64,000 nt of DNA from Limanda limanda. Its lineage: Eukaryota > Chordata > Actinopteri > Pleuronectiformes > Pleuronectidae. Location: positions 62,001 through 126,000 of the forward strand of contig NW_026870481.1 of NCBI RefSeq assembly GCF_963576545.1, read 5' to 3'. The notes under the pieces were generated by a model, which was given only the letters and a program-made list of their open reading frames with translations, was not told the origin of the DNA and did not search any database. The first letter of the stretch is position 1. The number at the start of each line of letters is the position of its first letter. Made by a program: the position numbers and the translations under genes. Of this stretch, positions 10,096 through 22,040 are shown piece by piece.

Positions 10096-10923
10096 CTCAT
10101 AATGTTTGGGATTTACAATCACCGGGATTTGTATAAGGCCCTCCCTCGACCCACATTCGGCAAATCAGATCACTTCAGTTTTGCCCACCTTCCTAGAGGC
10201 AGAAACTCAAACGTGACAGACCGGTGACTCGCACCATTCAGCGGTGGACCGACAAATATCAAAAGTAAAGTGTTCAACTGTGTTGGAACCCTCTGCGACA
10301 GGCGGCGCATCGCGACGATGTGAACATCACATCTGATCTGAGTAACATGGGAGCGGAAAGGAGGCGACCAGGTTCGCTCAGGGCTGCGCATCGCTCGGGA
10401 AAACACACTGGGAAATTAATTTAAACGATATCAATGACATATTATAAATAAATTATCAAATATGTGTCCCGTATTTAAGCGTTCCCTGCTGTTCTTCTGG
10501 AGTTTCAATTTCCCCGAGTTTTCCCCCTCACATGATTAAATGTTTCCTCCTCCCCCCCACTACAAGCACACAAGCAGACAGACAGAGAAAGAGAGGGGGG
10601 TGGGGAGGGTGCTATGAAGACCATCATCATTTACCCCGAACCCCTACATTGAACGGAGTATATACAACCCGCGGAGAAAGCAGAATCACGGGCTGACGGG
10701 CGCGGAGCAATGCAAAGTCTCATGTGAACAGCCCGGCTGCTGTGCGTCACAGAGTTACGCGACACTTCCGCATCTGGCGACAACCCGAAGAGAAAAGACC
10801 TGACGCGGAAAGCATCGGTGCTGAGCGCGATCACAGCCGAAGTGAACAGCGCCACTGAGTTACATGAGAGCGGGCGTGAACCCGGCGTGACGCGCACTGC
10901 TGCCAGTCAGACTACCGTGTAAC
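10096..10923. repeat. GC-rich flanking module, copy 3 (3' part deleted)
   Basis: Near-identical to 1-828. At about 10915-10935 it jumps from GTCAGACTACCGTG to sequence that in the full module lies some 500 bp further on, so the whole short-ORF segment is missing. Confidence 0.8.
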
Positions 10924-11678
10924 GTGTCGTAAAATATATGAAACAACTTACAGCAAATTCCGTTCAGATTCCATTTAACAGCGGAGTTACAGAGCCGAGT
11001 CATTAATAGGTTTTATTAATTATATCTTATAACACTGTGCGTGTATCATCGAATCCCTGCAGTGAACGGGACTGTGCCATCAGGCGCACAGTGCACAGAG
11101 CGCACAGGAGATTACTTTCATGAAATGAAGAAACTTTCCAAATTATATCCCAGAGTAGGTGAGGATCCACTGATGTGAGGGAATCGATCCGATGCTCTAA
11201 ATAAATAAATACTGCCGTGACACTGGTGCGGGGTTCTGCTCGATGTGTGACTGCGGACGAGGAGGAAGCGAGGGTTCAGCGATTTCTGATCTCACACATT
11301 CTGTTATCCACAGCAGCGGCAGAGGACCAGTGTATTTTCTTTATTACTGACATCACTGCTGTCCCATATGGTTCTCCACCTCCACCTCACTAACAAACAC
11401 CTCGATTTCAGGGTCAGAAAGACAACATTTGATGACTGAAAACCTTAATTCACCAAAGTGTCCTGTTTGATTTATAAGGAAAAGGTCCATGTACAATGTC
11501 CTCAGTACTTGTGATAAACAAATAAACGGTTCAATCACATGAACTGTGGCTTCAACATTTTAATATCAGAGGTTCAGCAGACACTTCATCACGTATATCT
11601 AATACAAACTTTTAAAGTGTTAACAGCAGTGAACATTTGTTATAGAAGTCGTTTCATTTCATCATCAACTTCATTCAC
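10924..11678 (-). other. 3' flank and 3' UTR of receptor copy 2
   Basis: Same as 5470-6206, with AATAAA at 11340-11345 on the minus strand. No coding sequence is seen. Confidence 0.6.
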
Positions 11679-13596
11679 TTAGATAATCTCTCTGTAATGC
11701 TCCAAGTGAGGGGACGTCTCTGCTCGCAGCTCACAGGGGCCTGTCCCTCTCCTTTCATCCGGTTGGACTAGGTCCTGGATGTAGACTGGACCCGATCCGG
11801 TTGCAACATGGTAACCAGTGAAGGGACCTTGGTCCTGTTGTCCTCTGCATCTCGTCACACAATTCCCTGTGAGACCTGAAAGTGGTTTTGAGACACTTGT
11901 TAAAAGCTCCATCTAAACTGGAGTAAATGCACTGAAAGTGAAATGCTACAGAGCAGAAATGGTCACTTACTGTTTCTTCCACTTCTCAGTCTGATGAAGT
12001 CCACCAACAGGAGAGCACCAAGAGGAAGAAGAACACAGAGGACCACAGCAACAACAATGGCTGCAACAGCACCTGCAGGAGTGAAGGCAAACAGAGAGGA
12101 GATGAATCTTCTTTTCACCAACATGACAGTGACTCATTCTGCAAGTTCCTCTGTGGTTTACTGCTCTGGACTCAAACACAGAAGAACAGAGGATGAAGTG
12201 GAAAGTGAATAAAAGGCACGACTCCAGTTTTCTAGTGGATAATAAGTCAGATACCTTTCCCCGGCTGGTTGGAAGTAGAGTTTTTCTCCAGACTAGGCGC
12301 AGCACTGACGTGGTTCCTCTGTTCCACTGTTTCACATGAGATACAAACAGGTTGAGCACTTTCTCACATCACACGTTCACTCACAATCTGCCGTTTGTCC
12401 ACTGTGCCGTACAGGCATGAGTTCAGGATCCTTACCAACATGCAGGGTGATGATGCACCTGGGTTTCAGTCTGGGGATCAAACATGTGTAATCTCCTCTG
12501 TCAGACATCTTCACAGAGGAGATCTGCACTGAGACGTTTCCACTGATCAGGCCTCTGAGGTCCAGTGTGGTTCTGTGTCTGTACTGCTCCATCTGGACAT
12601 CAAGGAGGACTCTTCTGTCTCGATACAGGAGGACGAACTGCCTGGGGTCAGTTCTTGTAACTTCCACCGTGTAATTCCTCAAGTTGACCGAGGGAACAAC
12701 AAGTCCACACCAAAGACTCACGTCTTCACCTTCTTCCACCGTTACTGACAGACTCGAACATGTGGGATGAGATCCACCTGAGAAAACACAGAACACATTT
12801 AGTCCTGTTCACATCACACAGAGCTGATGCCTCTCAGGACAGATGTGGTGTCAGTGTGAACATGGATTAATAAACCCACCAGACACAAGTCGGGCAATGA
12901 GCAGTAAAGTGAACACACTGTAAAAATAGAAAAGTTGACTCAACTTAAAAAAGCAAAGCAACCAGCTGCAACGCTTTTTTGAGTTGACCTAACTTAAGGG
13001 CTTGTGAGTTGTGTCAACTTAAATAATTAAGTTCACTCAAAATGTTATATAGAGTAGCTCTGAATAGTGATGTTCTGTTAGACTAACTTAACATCTCCAT
13101 TCAGAGCTACTCAAATCTACAAGTTAGGAATACTAGATTATATGCATGCTAATGATTTGAAAACATACATCAACAGAACTGGATAGTTTCAGTCGAGAGA
13201 ACTTAAACTTAAACTTGAAATGCTTAGTTAACTCAACTTTGCTGCCCATCAGTTGAGCTAACTCAAGTTTACTCTATTCATACTGTTGTGGAAATTCAAT
13301 AATAACAGCAAAATTCTATAAAGAATCTGTTTATTAAGAACACAGGGGTTAACATTATATACATCCAATAACTACAAAAAAGGCAAAATTGAAATTGCAG
13401 CAGCAGGGATGCTTAAGTGAACTTGGTAACATTATACAATTATTTTCAAAGATAGAATATGTAAACACATAACAAAGTGCAGAACCAGCTCTCAATACTT
13501 TAGCTATAATATAGAAAACAGTATGATTGACACTATGAATCACAAAACATGTGTTAGTCAGATACTTGAGGAAACCACTGGCCAAACCCAGCAGTG

Positions 13597-13960
13597 AAGA
13601 AAGTACATCCATAAAAAAAACATGTAACAAGACACAAACGTGTTCAGTTTCAGAGATAACCAAATCCAGCACTTAGTAAACACTAACTTCCAATGGGAAC
13701 ATGGGATTCGTAGCAACACTACACAAACTTGTGTAGCTACTACTGAACTTAAAAACATATTTTGAGGAATAAAGTGACATGTCTATAGAAAGTGCATCCA
13801 TAAAAACGTGTAACAAGACACAAACGTGTTTAGTTTCAGAGATAAACAAATCCAGCAGTTAGTAAACACTAACTTCAAATGGGAACATGGGATTTGTGTA
13901 GCTACTACTGAACTTAAAAACATATTTTGAGGAATAAAGTGACATGTCTATGTGCGCAAG
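13597..13960. repeat. Tandem 190-bp duplication inside the transposon
   Basis: Sequence from CATCCATAAAAA through GTAACAAGACACAAACGTGTT to AGTGACATGTCTAT occurs twice in a row, with a shorter third echo near 14060-14140. It is also present in copy B at about 27565-27928. Confidence 0.75.
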
Positions 13961-14187
13961 TGTTCATGGTGGCAGGCTTCTTTAACAAGTTTTTTTTCAG
14001 CGCCTGAACACAGGCAGAGCACTCTGTGCAGAGGTTTACAAAACAATCGAATATAAAGAAATACAAAAACTACACAAACTTGTGTAGTCATCACTGAACT
14101 TAAAAAACATGTTTTGATGAAGAAAGTGACATGTCAATGTGTGCAAATATGTGCATTGAACACATGTCTATGTGTCATTGTATCGGA

Positions 14188-15854
14188 CTACTTTAACAAG
14201 TTGTTTTTCAGAGCCTGAACTCGGGCAGAACACTCTGTGCCAAGGTTCATAAAAATCTTTTGAAGGGCCTCAAAAGTGTACCTCAACCCTTTGGGGTAGT
14301 CCAGGTTGAGGTTGTAGATGCATCCAAAGAGAAGGACAATGGCTGTACTGATGTCAGAGATGTCATCCACAACGACCTTTTCCTCGATGACAAGGGCAAT
14401 GTTGATTGTTCTGGGCATTGAGTGAGCTCTCCCAACATCATCTTCAACAACGGTGACTATGCCAAGTTGAACACCTGCAACGGACGTTTCCTCCGAGTCT
14501 GTATCCTAGAGAAAACAAACAGACATTACTTAAATTTTTAATGTTTTCATCACCACATTTTTTAAATAAATTATATGCCCCTGCCCATGAGTAAAGTGAC
14601 ATGCACCTTTATGAGTTATGAGACAATATCTCACCCTGACAGTGCATATAAAATCGGCCACAATCCAAACACGAAGACTTGCAGCAAAATTTACTGATTT
14701 AAGGATTCTTTTTAGGTCAACCCTCATAGATTACCTCTTGATAATGTGTTTTTACTTTTATTGTTAAAGATTTCAGCCTTAATTAGGGATAACTACTTAT
14801 ATTACATTAAAGGGAATATAAATAAGTTGTTTTATTGCATATTCCTATCAAATGAATGCATTTGCTCCCTATCAGAGATGTACTGGCCCCTTGGCCCAGC
14901 TATTAAAAAAATGGAAGAAAAAAACTTCAATGGTATAAACCGAAGTATTCTTACCAGACATGTCTTCAGGACGTTGCCTGGATTCTCCCTCAAATAGAGA
15001 GGTAGACCTCGGAGAGCTGTGGCCTTCCTTTGTGCAAGCACATCGGTTGTCTGAAAGACACAAATAAAGTTAAAAAAAATATACCATGGCCTGAAAATAA
15101 AATCACACCACACCTATTCACAATTTATGTTAATGTCTGTTTGCAATGTGAAAATGCACTCTCAGAAAACCTTAATTTATCTCCTACTTGCATTACCTGT
15201 TCATCAAGGTTGTCAAGGAGGGCCTTTAAGTCCTTTCCTAGTGTCCCGCTACGTGTTCTGTAAAGCTTTATCAGGTTTGAGGCGTGTGCATCCAAAGATG
15301 TGAAGAATGTCTTCTTTAGATCCACTTGAGTGATTCAAAAAAACTCAGCATATATCTAAGAGAGGAGAAATAACAGTATTAGTGTTAATACAGACTCCAA
15401 TTACAGAAGGTGCCCACATTGTACAGTTATAAACTAAAAGGGTTTGCTACATCCGGAAGCTGAGCAGAATGGTGGAATTGGTAGAGCATTTAGGACATTA
15501 CACATTATATAAAAAAAAAATCTTACCAACAGTAAACAGTAAACAACAATAAACAGTCACATGCTGCCTCAAATGAGTCCTTAGATTGGCTATGTATTTC
15601 TTTGGGGCACAGATGTCTTTAAAGTCACACAATTGACAAAAAAAGGTGACTTCTACTTCAGTTTTTCTGGACTTTGTGTGTACTCTTGAAAGGTGGCATT
15701 TTAACCCACCGCTTGTTTTGAAAGTGCAGCAGCAGTCAGTGTACAGGCACGGCAGTGGCCAAAGCGTCCCCGGTAGTGGCAAAGTCGGTAATGCTTGAGG
15801 AGAATATCCTGATTAGGGTGCGAGAACTTGCACTCCTTACACTGCATCCAAATC
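14188..15854 (-). pseudogene. Multi-zinc-finger fish gene carried by transposon copy A (decayed)
   Basis: Four exon pieces with good splice sites: 15527-15854, 15197-15355, 14955-15050 and 14188-14505. The first has three finger-like units: CKEC...KHYRLCH, CLYTDC...HLSRVH and CQLC...HLRQH. A one-base shift separates the first finger's frame from the second. The next ends in LLDNLDEQ and has an in-frame stop ahead of its conserved part. The third is 96 bp, reads TTDVLAQRKATALRGLPLYL and joins in phase 0 to the last, which ends with NLDYPKGLRYTFE and ALKNNLLK. I recall this C-terminal pattern from a large uncharacterised fish family often labelled SAMD3-like. The function is unknown. The frame breaks argue against a product. 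Confidence 0.6.
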
Positions 15855-16721
15855 CTGTGAAACAAGGAAAACACATTTAGTTTATGAGTTTAACACCACC
15901 CAAATGAACAAACTCAATTTGGCTGAGGCAGAGGTAGGCAACCTTTACATCAAAATAACCATTTTGACCCCTCTTCGCCCAAATAAAATTTGTCTGGAGC
16001 TGAGAAACATATTTGATAAGAAAGCTTATAAAGTTATACTATACTACACTGTTTTGTTGCATTTATGAAATTATAGAACAATAAAGAACTGTTGACTTTT
16101 ATAGCTATTTTTACCTGTTACAAAGGAAAACACCAAACTCTTATGAAGAGAAGAAAAATACAGAGGCAAGTGTAGGTGTACTTTGAAATAAATTAAACAC
16201 AGAACTATGTAGGGCTATTTGAGTTACATTTCCCCATATTTGTGGGAAATGTATGAAATAAGAAGTAGTTATTTTGAAATAAATAACACGTGAACGAGCT
16301 CTGTATGAAAGCTTAATTGTTAAATTCACCGTTATGCTAAGATTCAAACAGAAAAGACACCAACAGACGACACATACCCCAGTATACACAAGGAGAAGAT
16401 CATCAAAATTTACCATTATTTTATTGATAACCCAACTTAACACGTTGGTAATTTATAAACGTAGCATGGTGGTTTGGGTGGGGTTGGTCTACAGATAACT
16501 TAAAGTAAGCAAACACGTGGCTTTCACATGTAACTGAAAGTTAGCAAACACGTGGCTTTCACGGGTAGCTAACAGGTAGATTATATGGATAGCTTACACA
16601 TGTAGTTTTGTAAACGTTGTGAATCTTTGCATTCGAAAGACAACGGGTCGCAGAATAACCAGTAAAATAGCGGCGGGAGTCTTACCTAGTTAGTGCTGGA
16701 AGAAAGTGAGGAGGACACGTA

Positions 16722-16832
16722 GCCGTAGGACATGCGGTCGGAGGACATCAGTCGACAAAACTTGCGGTCGGGGGATATCGGGCGGCGGAACTTGCCGTCG
16801 GGGGATATCGGGCGGCGGAACTTGCGATAGAA
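16722..16832. repeat. GC-rich minisatellite, about 34-bp unit
   Basis: Three to four units of the type ACTTGCGGTCGGGGGATATC plus GGGCGGCGGA, progressively diverged. It lies near the predicted 5' end of the zinc-finger gene. Copy B has it at about 30689-30800. Confidence 0.75.
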
Positions 16833-17336
16833 GGACGTGCATCTGATCAACTACACCCCAACATGTCCGGACAAGCCCACTCTACCTGAGAGCACTGGCG
16901 TCTCAAAACACGTACATATGTTCACATATGTATATATGTTTTTTTGTGTGTGTGTGTTTATATATACATATCTAAGTAGATATATTCCATATATAAATGC
17001 ATTCATATCATTCAATCTGAACTTATATTTGCATCCCGGAGCTGGCTAAGCAATATTTGAAGTTTCCTCAACTTAAAATGTTCAGTTGACTGCACTACTT
17101 ATTTGTAAACTTGAAACTTTGGGTTTGCTCAACATTAAAAAAAAAAATTTGCTCACTCAACTTTTAAAAATAAGTTAGACCAATGATTTTGAAGTTGGGC
17201 TTTTTACAGTGCAGAGTCTTGTCCATTTTCCAGAGTTTTGTCCGCAGCAGAGCCGGCTGCAGGTCCTGTTCTCACGCTAAGATTTTCACTGATCTGGAGC
17301 TGATGTCCTGTGCAGATAAAACTGCAGAGTGCAACC

Positions 17337-17343
17337 ATTTATA
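17337..17343 (-). promoter_or_regulatory. TATA box, receptor copy 2
   Basis: TATAAAT on the minus strand, identical to copy 1. The promoter and start codon are intact although the rest of the gene now lies 4.3 kb away behind the transposon. Confidence 0.5.
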
Positions 17344-17505
17344 CTCGTAATGTTCGGGATTTGTATAAGGCCCTCCCTCGACTCACATTGGGCAAATCAG
17401 ATCGCAGGGGTGTGTGTCTGGAGAGTCGGATGCACAAAGGGGGCGTGTCTGGAGAGACGCCTCTCGAAAGTAAACTGTTCAATCCGCATTGGTTCTGCGT
17501 AATGT

Positions 17506-17682
17506 TCAGTCGGGGCGAACCAGCGCGTGTCCGCGGCTCTGGAGAGCGACGCTCAGAGACAGAGGAAGACGGAGCGGGTCTAACAGCCGAGTGTTGGTGT
17601 CTGCTGCTTCTGCTTCAGAGGAGAGGAGCGGAAAGAGGATTGATATCAACACACTGAGGTCACAACACTTCATGTCGGACAT
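17506..17682 (-). other. Repeated short ORF, inverted copy upstream of receptor copy 2
   Basis: Same frame as 7736-7912, ending HALVRPD. It is open over its whole length. Coding status is doubtful. Confidence 0.3.
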
Positions 17683-17707
17683 GGTGACATGTGCTGTGTG
17701 ATTGCAT

Positions 17708-18244
17708 TTTTTATCACATGTAATGAACAGACTGATAACTGTCATGTTCTGAAATCTACATCTGTAATAGACAACTTTGTTTCTATCAAGAAAATCAGCA
17801 AGTATTTCAGTTGCTGCATTTCATTAACTGTAATCATTCAGTATACGTTGTTCACAATATCACATCAACACAGGGAAGCAAGGTTCTGTTAAAGAGGATT
17901 TTAATTTTCAGGAACTGACTGTCATCATGCTGCTATTACATTAAATTACATTGTACAGTATTTGAGATTATGTTGAATTTCATTTAAAACAATAATAAAC
18001 AGACAAGTAAATCACATGACAATTGTTTACAGTGCGGAAGTTACACTGTAACAGTCCGCGTCACACTCGCGCTGTGGGTTTTACGCGATGTCCTCGCCGC
18101 CGGTCTACGGATAGAATAAAGCGAGCGGACGGACGGAAGTTGCATCCGCGCAGGACATCAGCTCCTTTGGGAACATGCGAGCAAAGCGATGATGGAAGCG
18201 ACACTGATGGGATCGGTCCCAGAATGTCCCCGTGGTTAACTCTT
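17708..18244. repeat. Gene-upstream module, copy 3, cut off at 18244
   Basis: Follows the usual order into the left arm of the inverted repeat, then stops at GTGGTTAACTCTT and continues as GATTAAATGTGTCC of the flanking module. The rest of the inverted repeat, its loop and the start of the next module are missing. Confidence 0.8.
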
Positions 18245-19205
18245 GATTAAATGTGTCCTCCGCCCCCCCACTACAAGCACACAAGCAGACAGACAGAGAA
18301 AGAGAGGGGGGGGGGAGGGGGCTATGAAGACCATCATCATTTACCCCGAACCCCTACATTGAACGGAGTATATACAACCCGCGGAGAAAGCAGAATCACG
18401 GGCTGACGGGCGCGGAGCAATGCAAAGTCTCATGTGAACAGCCCGGCTGCTGTGCGTCACAGAGTTACGCGACGCTTCCGCATCTGGCGACAACCCGAAG
18501 AGAAAAGACCTGAATCGGAAAGCATCGGTGCTGAGCGCGATCACAGCCGAAGTGAACAGCGCCACTGAGTTACATGAGAGCGGGCGTGAACCCGGCGTGA
18601 CGCGCACTGCTGCCAGTCAGACTGCCGGTCAGAACGGATCCGTGTAACGTGTCGTAACATCTGTTGGTGATGTTCCAGCCCGGTGTGGTACGAACTCCCG
18701 AATTCTATATTTCACGAATCCAAAGTCGACCTCCTGTGGAGACACCTTTCTTTCAAATGCAATCATTATAGTCTCTTTTCTCTGTGCTCCCCGTGTCAGT
18801 CTCTCAGCACGTGTCGCCATGTCCGACATGAAGTGTTGTGACCTCAGTGTGTTGATATCAATCCTCTTTCCGCTCCTCTCCTCTGAAGCAGAAGCAGCAG
18901 ACACCAACACTCGGCTGTTAGACCCGCTCCGTCTTCCTCTGTCTCTGAGCGTCGCTCTCCAGAGCCGCGGACACGCGCTTGTTCGCTCCGACCGAACATT
19001 ACGCAGACGTGAGGTGATGAACTGAAGCAGATTATTGATCCAATTCATCATTTACATTAAAACCAACAGCTTAGTTTTTCTCGCAAACAATATCTGTTCC
19101 ACACGCACCTTTTTATATAAAAATATATGAAACAACTTACAGCAAATTACGTTCAGATTCCATTTAACAGCGGAGTTACAGAGCCGAGTCATTAATAGGT
19201 TTTAT
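18245..19205. repeat. GC-rich flanking module, copy 4 (5' part missing)
   Basis: Starts inside the module at the C-run and purine tract, then matches 4585-5545. It carries the intact short ORF at 18819. Confidence 0.8.
18819..19025 (+). other. Repeated short ORF, intact 68 codons
   Basis: MSDMKCCDLSVLIS...RTLRRREVMN in Kozak context GTCGCCATG. The first 30 residues are hydrophobic and leader-like, the remainder arginine-rich. It resembles a first exon more than a whole protein, but no splice partner is evident. No family is recognised. Confidence 0.3.
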
Positions 19206-19867
19206 TAATTATATCTTATAACACTGTGCGTGTATCATCAAATCCCTGCAGTGAACGGGACTGTGCCATCAGGCGCACAGTGCACAGAGCGCACAGGAGA
19301 TTACTTTCATGAAATGAAGAAACTTTCCAAATTATATCCCAGAGTAGGTGAGGATCCACTGATGTGAGGGAATCGATCCGATGCTCTAAATAAATAAATA
19401 CTGCCGTGACACTGGTGCGGGGTTCTGCTCGATGTGTGACTGCGGACGAGGAGGAAGCGAGGGTTCAGCGATTTCTGATCTCACACATTCTGTTATCCAC
19501 AGCAGCGGCAGAGGACCAGTGTATTTTCTTTATTACTGACATCACTGCTGTCCCATATGGTTCTCCACCTCCACCTCACTAACAAACACCTCGATTTCAG
19601 GGTCAGAAAGACAACATTTGATGACTGAAAACCTTAATTCACCAAAGTGTCCTGTTTGATTTATAAGGAAAAGGTCCATGTACAATGTCCTCAGTACTTG
19701 TGATAAACAAATAAACGGTTCAATCACATGAACTGTGGCTTCAACATTTTAATATCAGAGGTTCAGCAGACACTTCATCACGTATATCTAATACAAACTT
19801 TTAAAGTGTTAACAGCAGTGAACATTTGTTATAGAAGTCGTTTCATTTCATCATCAACTTCATTCAC
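19206..19867 (-). other. 3' flank and 3' UTR of receptor copy 3
   Basis: Same layout as copy 1, with AATAAA at 19529-19534 on the minus strand. No other gene is seen. Confidence 0.6.
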
Positions 19868-21117
19868 TTAGATAATCTCTCTGTAATGCTCCAAGTGAGG
19901 GGACGTCTCTGCTCGCAGCTCACAGGGGCCTGTCCCTCTCCTTTCATCCGGTTGGACTAGGTCCTGGATGTAGACTGGACCCGATCCGGTTGCAACATGG
20001 TAACCAGTGAAGGGACCTTGGTCCTGTTGTCCTCTGCATCTCGTCACACAATTCCCTGTGAGACCTGAAAGTGGTTTTGAGACACTTGTTAAAAGCTCCA
20101 TCTAAACTGGAGTAAATGCACTGAAAGTGAAATGCTACAGAGCAGAAATGGTCACTTACTGTTTCTTCCACTTCTCAGTCTGATGAAGTCCACCAACAGG
20201 AGAGCACCAAGAGGAAGAAGAACACAGAGGACCACAGCAACAACAATGGCTGCAACAGCACCTGCAGGAGTGAAGGCAATCAGAGAGGAGATGAATCTTC
20301 TTTTCACCAACATGACAGTGACTCATTCTTCAAGTTCCTCTGTGGTTTACTGCTCTGGACTCAAACACAGAAGAACAGAGGATGAAGTGGAAAGTGAATA
20401 AAAGGCACGACTCCAGTTTTCTAGTGGATAATAAGTCAGATACCTTTCCCCGGCTGGTTGGAAGTAGAGTTGTTCTCCAGACGAGGCGCAGCACTGACGT
20501 GGTTCCTCTGTTCCACTGTTTCACATGAGATACAAACAGGTTGAGCACTTTCTCACATCACACGTTCACTCACAATCTGCCGTTTGTCCACTGTGCCGTA
20601 CAGGCATGAGTTCAGGATCCTTACCAACATGCAGGGTGATGATGCACCTGGGTTTCAGTCTGGGGATCAAACATGTGTAATCTCCTCTGTCAGACATCTT
20701 CACAGAGGAGATCTGCACTGAGACGTTTCCACTGATCAGGCCTCTGAGGTCCAGTGTGGTTCTGTGTCTGTACTGCTCCATCTGGACATCAAGGAGGACT
20801 CTTCTGTCTCGATACAGGAGGACGAACTGCCTGGGGTCAGTTCTTGTAACTTCCACCGTGTAATTCCTCAAGTTGACCGAGGGAACAACAAGTCCACACC
20901 AAAGACTCACGTCTTCACCTTCTTCCACCGTTACTGACAGACTCGAACATGTGGGATGAGATCCACCTGAGAAAACACAGAACACATTTAGTCCTGTTCA
21001 CATCACACAGAGCTGATGCCTCTCAGGACAGATGTGGTGTCAGTGTGAACATGGATTAATAAACCCACCAGACACAAGTCGGGCAATGAGCAGTAAAGTG
21101 AACAGAGTCTTGTCCAT
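19868..21117 (-). CDS. Butyrophilin/MOG-like V-set Ig receptor, copy 3 (intact)
   Basis: Exons are 21069-21117, 20625-20966, 20444-20515, 20160-20261 and 19868-20064. The whole gene aligns with copy 1 at a constant offset of 13661 and has no indels. It predicts the same 253-residue layout: signal peptide 1-17, V-set 18-130 with C40/C115, stalk 131-154, membrane span about 155-178, tail to 253. It differs from copy 1 at residue 72 (R for I), 142 (R for S) and 145 (N for K). N145 adds a sequon beside N146, so the stalk has overlapping glycosylation sites. TATA box 21228-21234 and polyadenylation signal 19529-19534 are both present. With copy 1 it is one of two genes able to make the receptor. 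Confidence 0.85.
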
Positions 21118-21227
21118 TTTCCAGAGTTTTGTCCGCAGCAGAGCCGGCTGCAGGTCCTGTTCTCAAGCTAAGATTTTCACTGATCTGGAGCTGATGTCCT
21201 GTGCAGATAAAACTGCAGAGTGCAACC

Positions 21228-21234
21228 ATTTATA
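21228..21234 (-). promoter_or_regulatory. TATA box, receptor copy 3
   Basis: TATAAAT on the minus strand, 111 bp upstream of the start codon, as in copy 1. Confidence 0.55.
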
Positions 21235-21396
21235 CTCGTAATGTTCGGGATTTGTATAAGGCCCTCCCTCGACTCACATTGGGCAAATCAGATCGCAGGG
21301 GTGTGTGTCTGGAGAGTCGGATGCACAAAGGGGGCGTGTCTGGAGAGACGCCTCTCGAAAGTAAACTGTTCAATCCGCATTGGTTCTGCGTAATGT

Positions 21397-21573
21397 TCAG
21401 TCGGAGCGAACCAGCGCGTGTCCGCGGCTCTGGAGAGCGACGCTCAGAGACAGAGGAAGACGGAGCGGGTCTAACAGCCGAGTGTTGGTGTCTGCTGCTT
21501 CTGCTTCAGAGGAGAGGAGCGGAAAGAGGATTGATATCAACACACTGAGGTCACAACACTTCATGTCCGACAT
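21397..21573 (-). other. Repeated short ORF, inverted copy upstream of receptor copy 3
   Basis: Same frame as 7736-7912, uninterrupted. Coding status is doubtful. Confidence 0.3.
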
Positions 21574-22040
21574 GGTGACATGTGCTGTGTGATTGCATTT
21601 TTTATCACATGTAATGAACAGACTGATAACTGTCATGTTCTGAAATCTACATCTGTAATAGACAACTTTGTTTCTATCAAGAAAATCAGCAAGTATTTCA
21701 ATTGCTGCATTTCATTAACTGTAATCATTCAGTATACGTTGTTCACAATATCACATCAACACAGGGAAGCAAGGTTTTGTTAAAGAGGATTTTAATTTTC
21801 AGGAACTGACTGTCATCATGCTGCTATTACATTAAATTACATTGTACAGTATTTGAGATTATGTTGAATTTCATTTAAAACAATAATAAACAGACAAGTA
21901 AATCACATGACAATTGTTTACAGTGCGGAAGTTACACTGTAACAGTCCGCGTCACACTCGCGCTGTGGGTTTTACGCGATGTCCTCGCCGCCGGTCTACG
22001 GATAGAATAAAGCGAGCGGACGGACGGAAGTTGCATCCGC

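Larger units (their letters stand above)
12916..17211. mobile_element. DNA transposon with CACTG ends, copy A (4296 bp)
   Basis: Ends are CACTGTAAAAA and TTTTTACAGTG (11-bp perfect inverted ends), followed inward by repeated GTTGAGT/ACTCAACTT motifs that look like transposase-binding repeats. The 2-bp duplication CA is confirmed by the empty site in copies 1 and 3 (GTGAACAGAGTC). CACTG ends with a 2-3 bp duplication fit the CACTA/EnSpm (CMC) group, but no transposase is seen, so the class is tentative and the element is probably non-autonomous. On its minus strand it carries decayed exons of a zinc-finger gene. It lacks about 486 bp present in copy B. Confidence 0.85.
11679..17226 (-). pseudogene. 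V-set Ig receptor, copy 2, signal exon split by a transposon
   Basis: Exons 2-5 are intact at 12436-12777, 12255-12326, 11971-12072 and 11679-11875, with the same splice sites as copy 1. Exon 1 is cut. Its 3' part is 12880-12915 and its start-codon part is 17214-17226, with a 4296-bp transposon between them on CA duplicated at 12914-12915 and 17212-17213. The normal signal peptide cannot be made, so a surface product would need another first exon. Residue 72 is R and 142/145 are S/K. The exons lack other lesions, which suggests that the insertion is recent or that gene conversion keeps them clean. Confidence 0.85.

Noticed and set aside
11353..11538. 61-codon minus-strand frame (MIEPFICLSQVLRT)
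   Set aside because: Lies in the receptor 3' UTR just before the polyadenylation signal. In copy 1 it is not open.
13355..13758. 105- and 66-codon frames in the transposon
   Set aside because: Low-complexity hydrophobic translations of the tandemly duplicated 190-bp segment, with no splice context.
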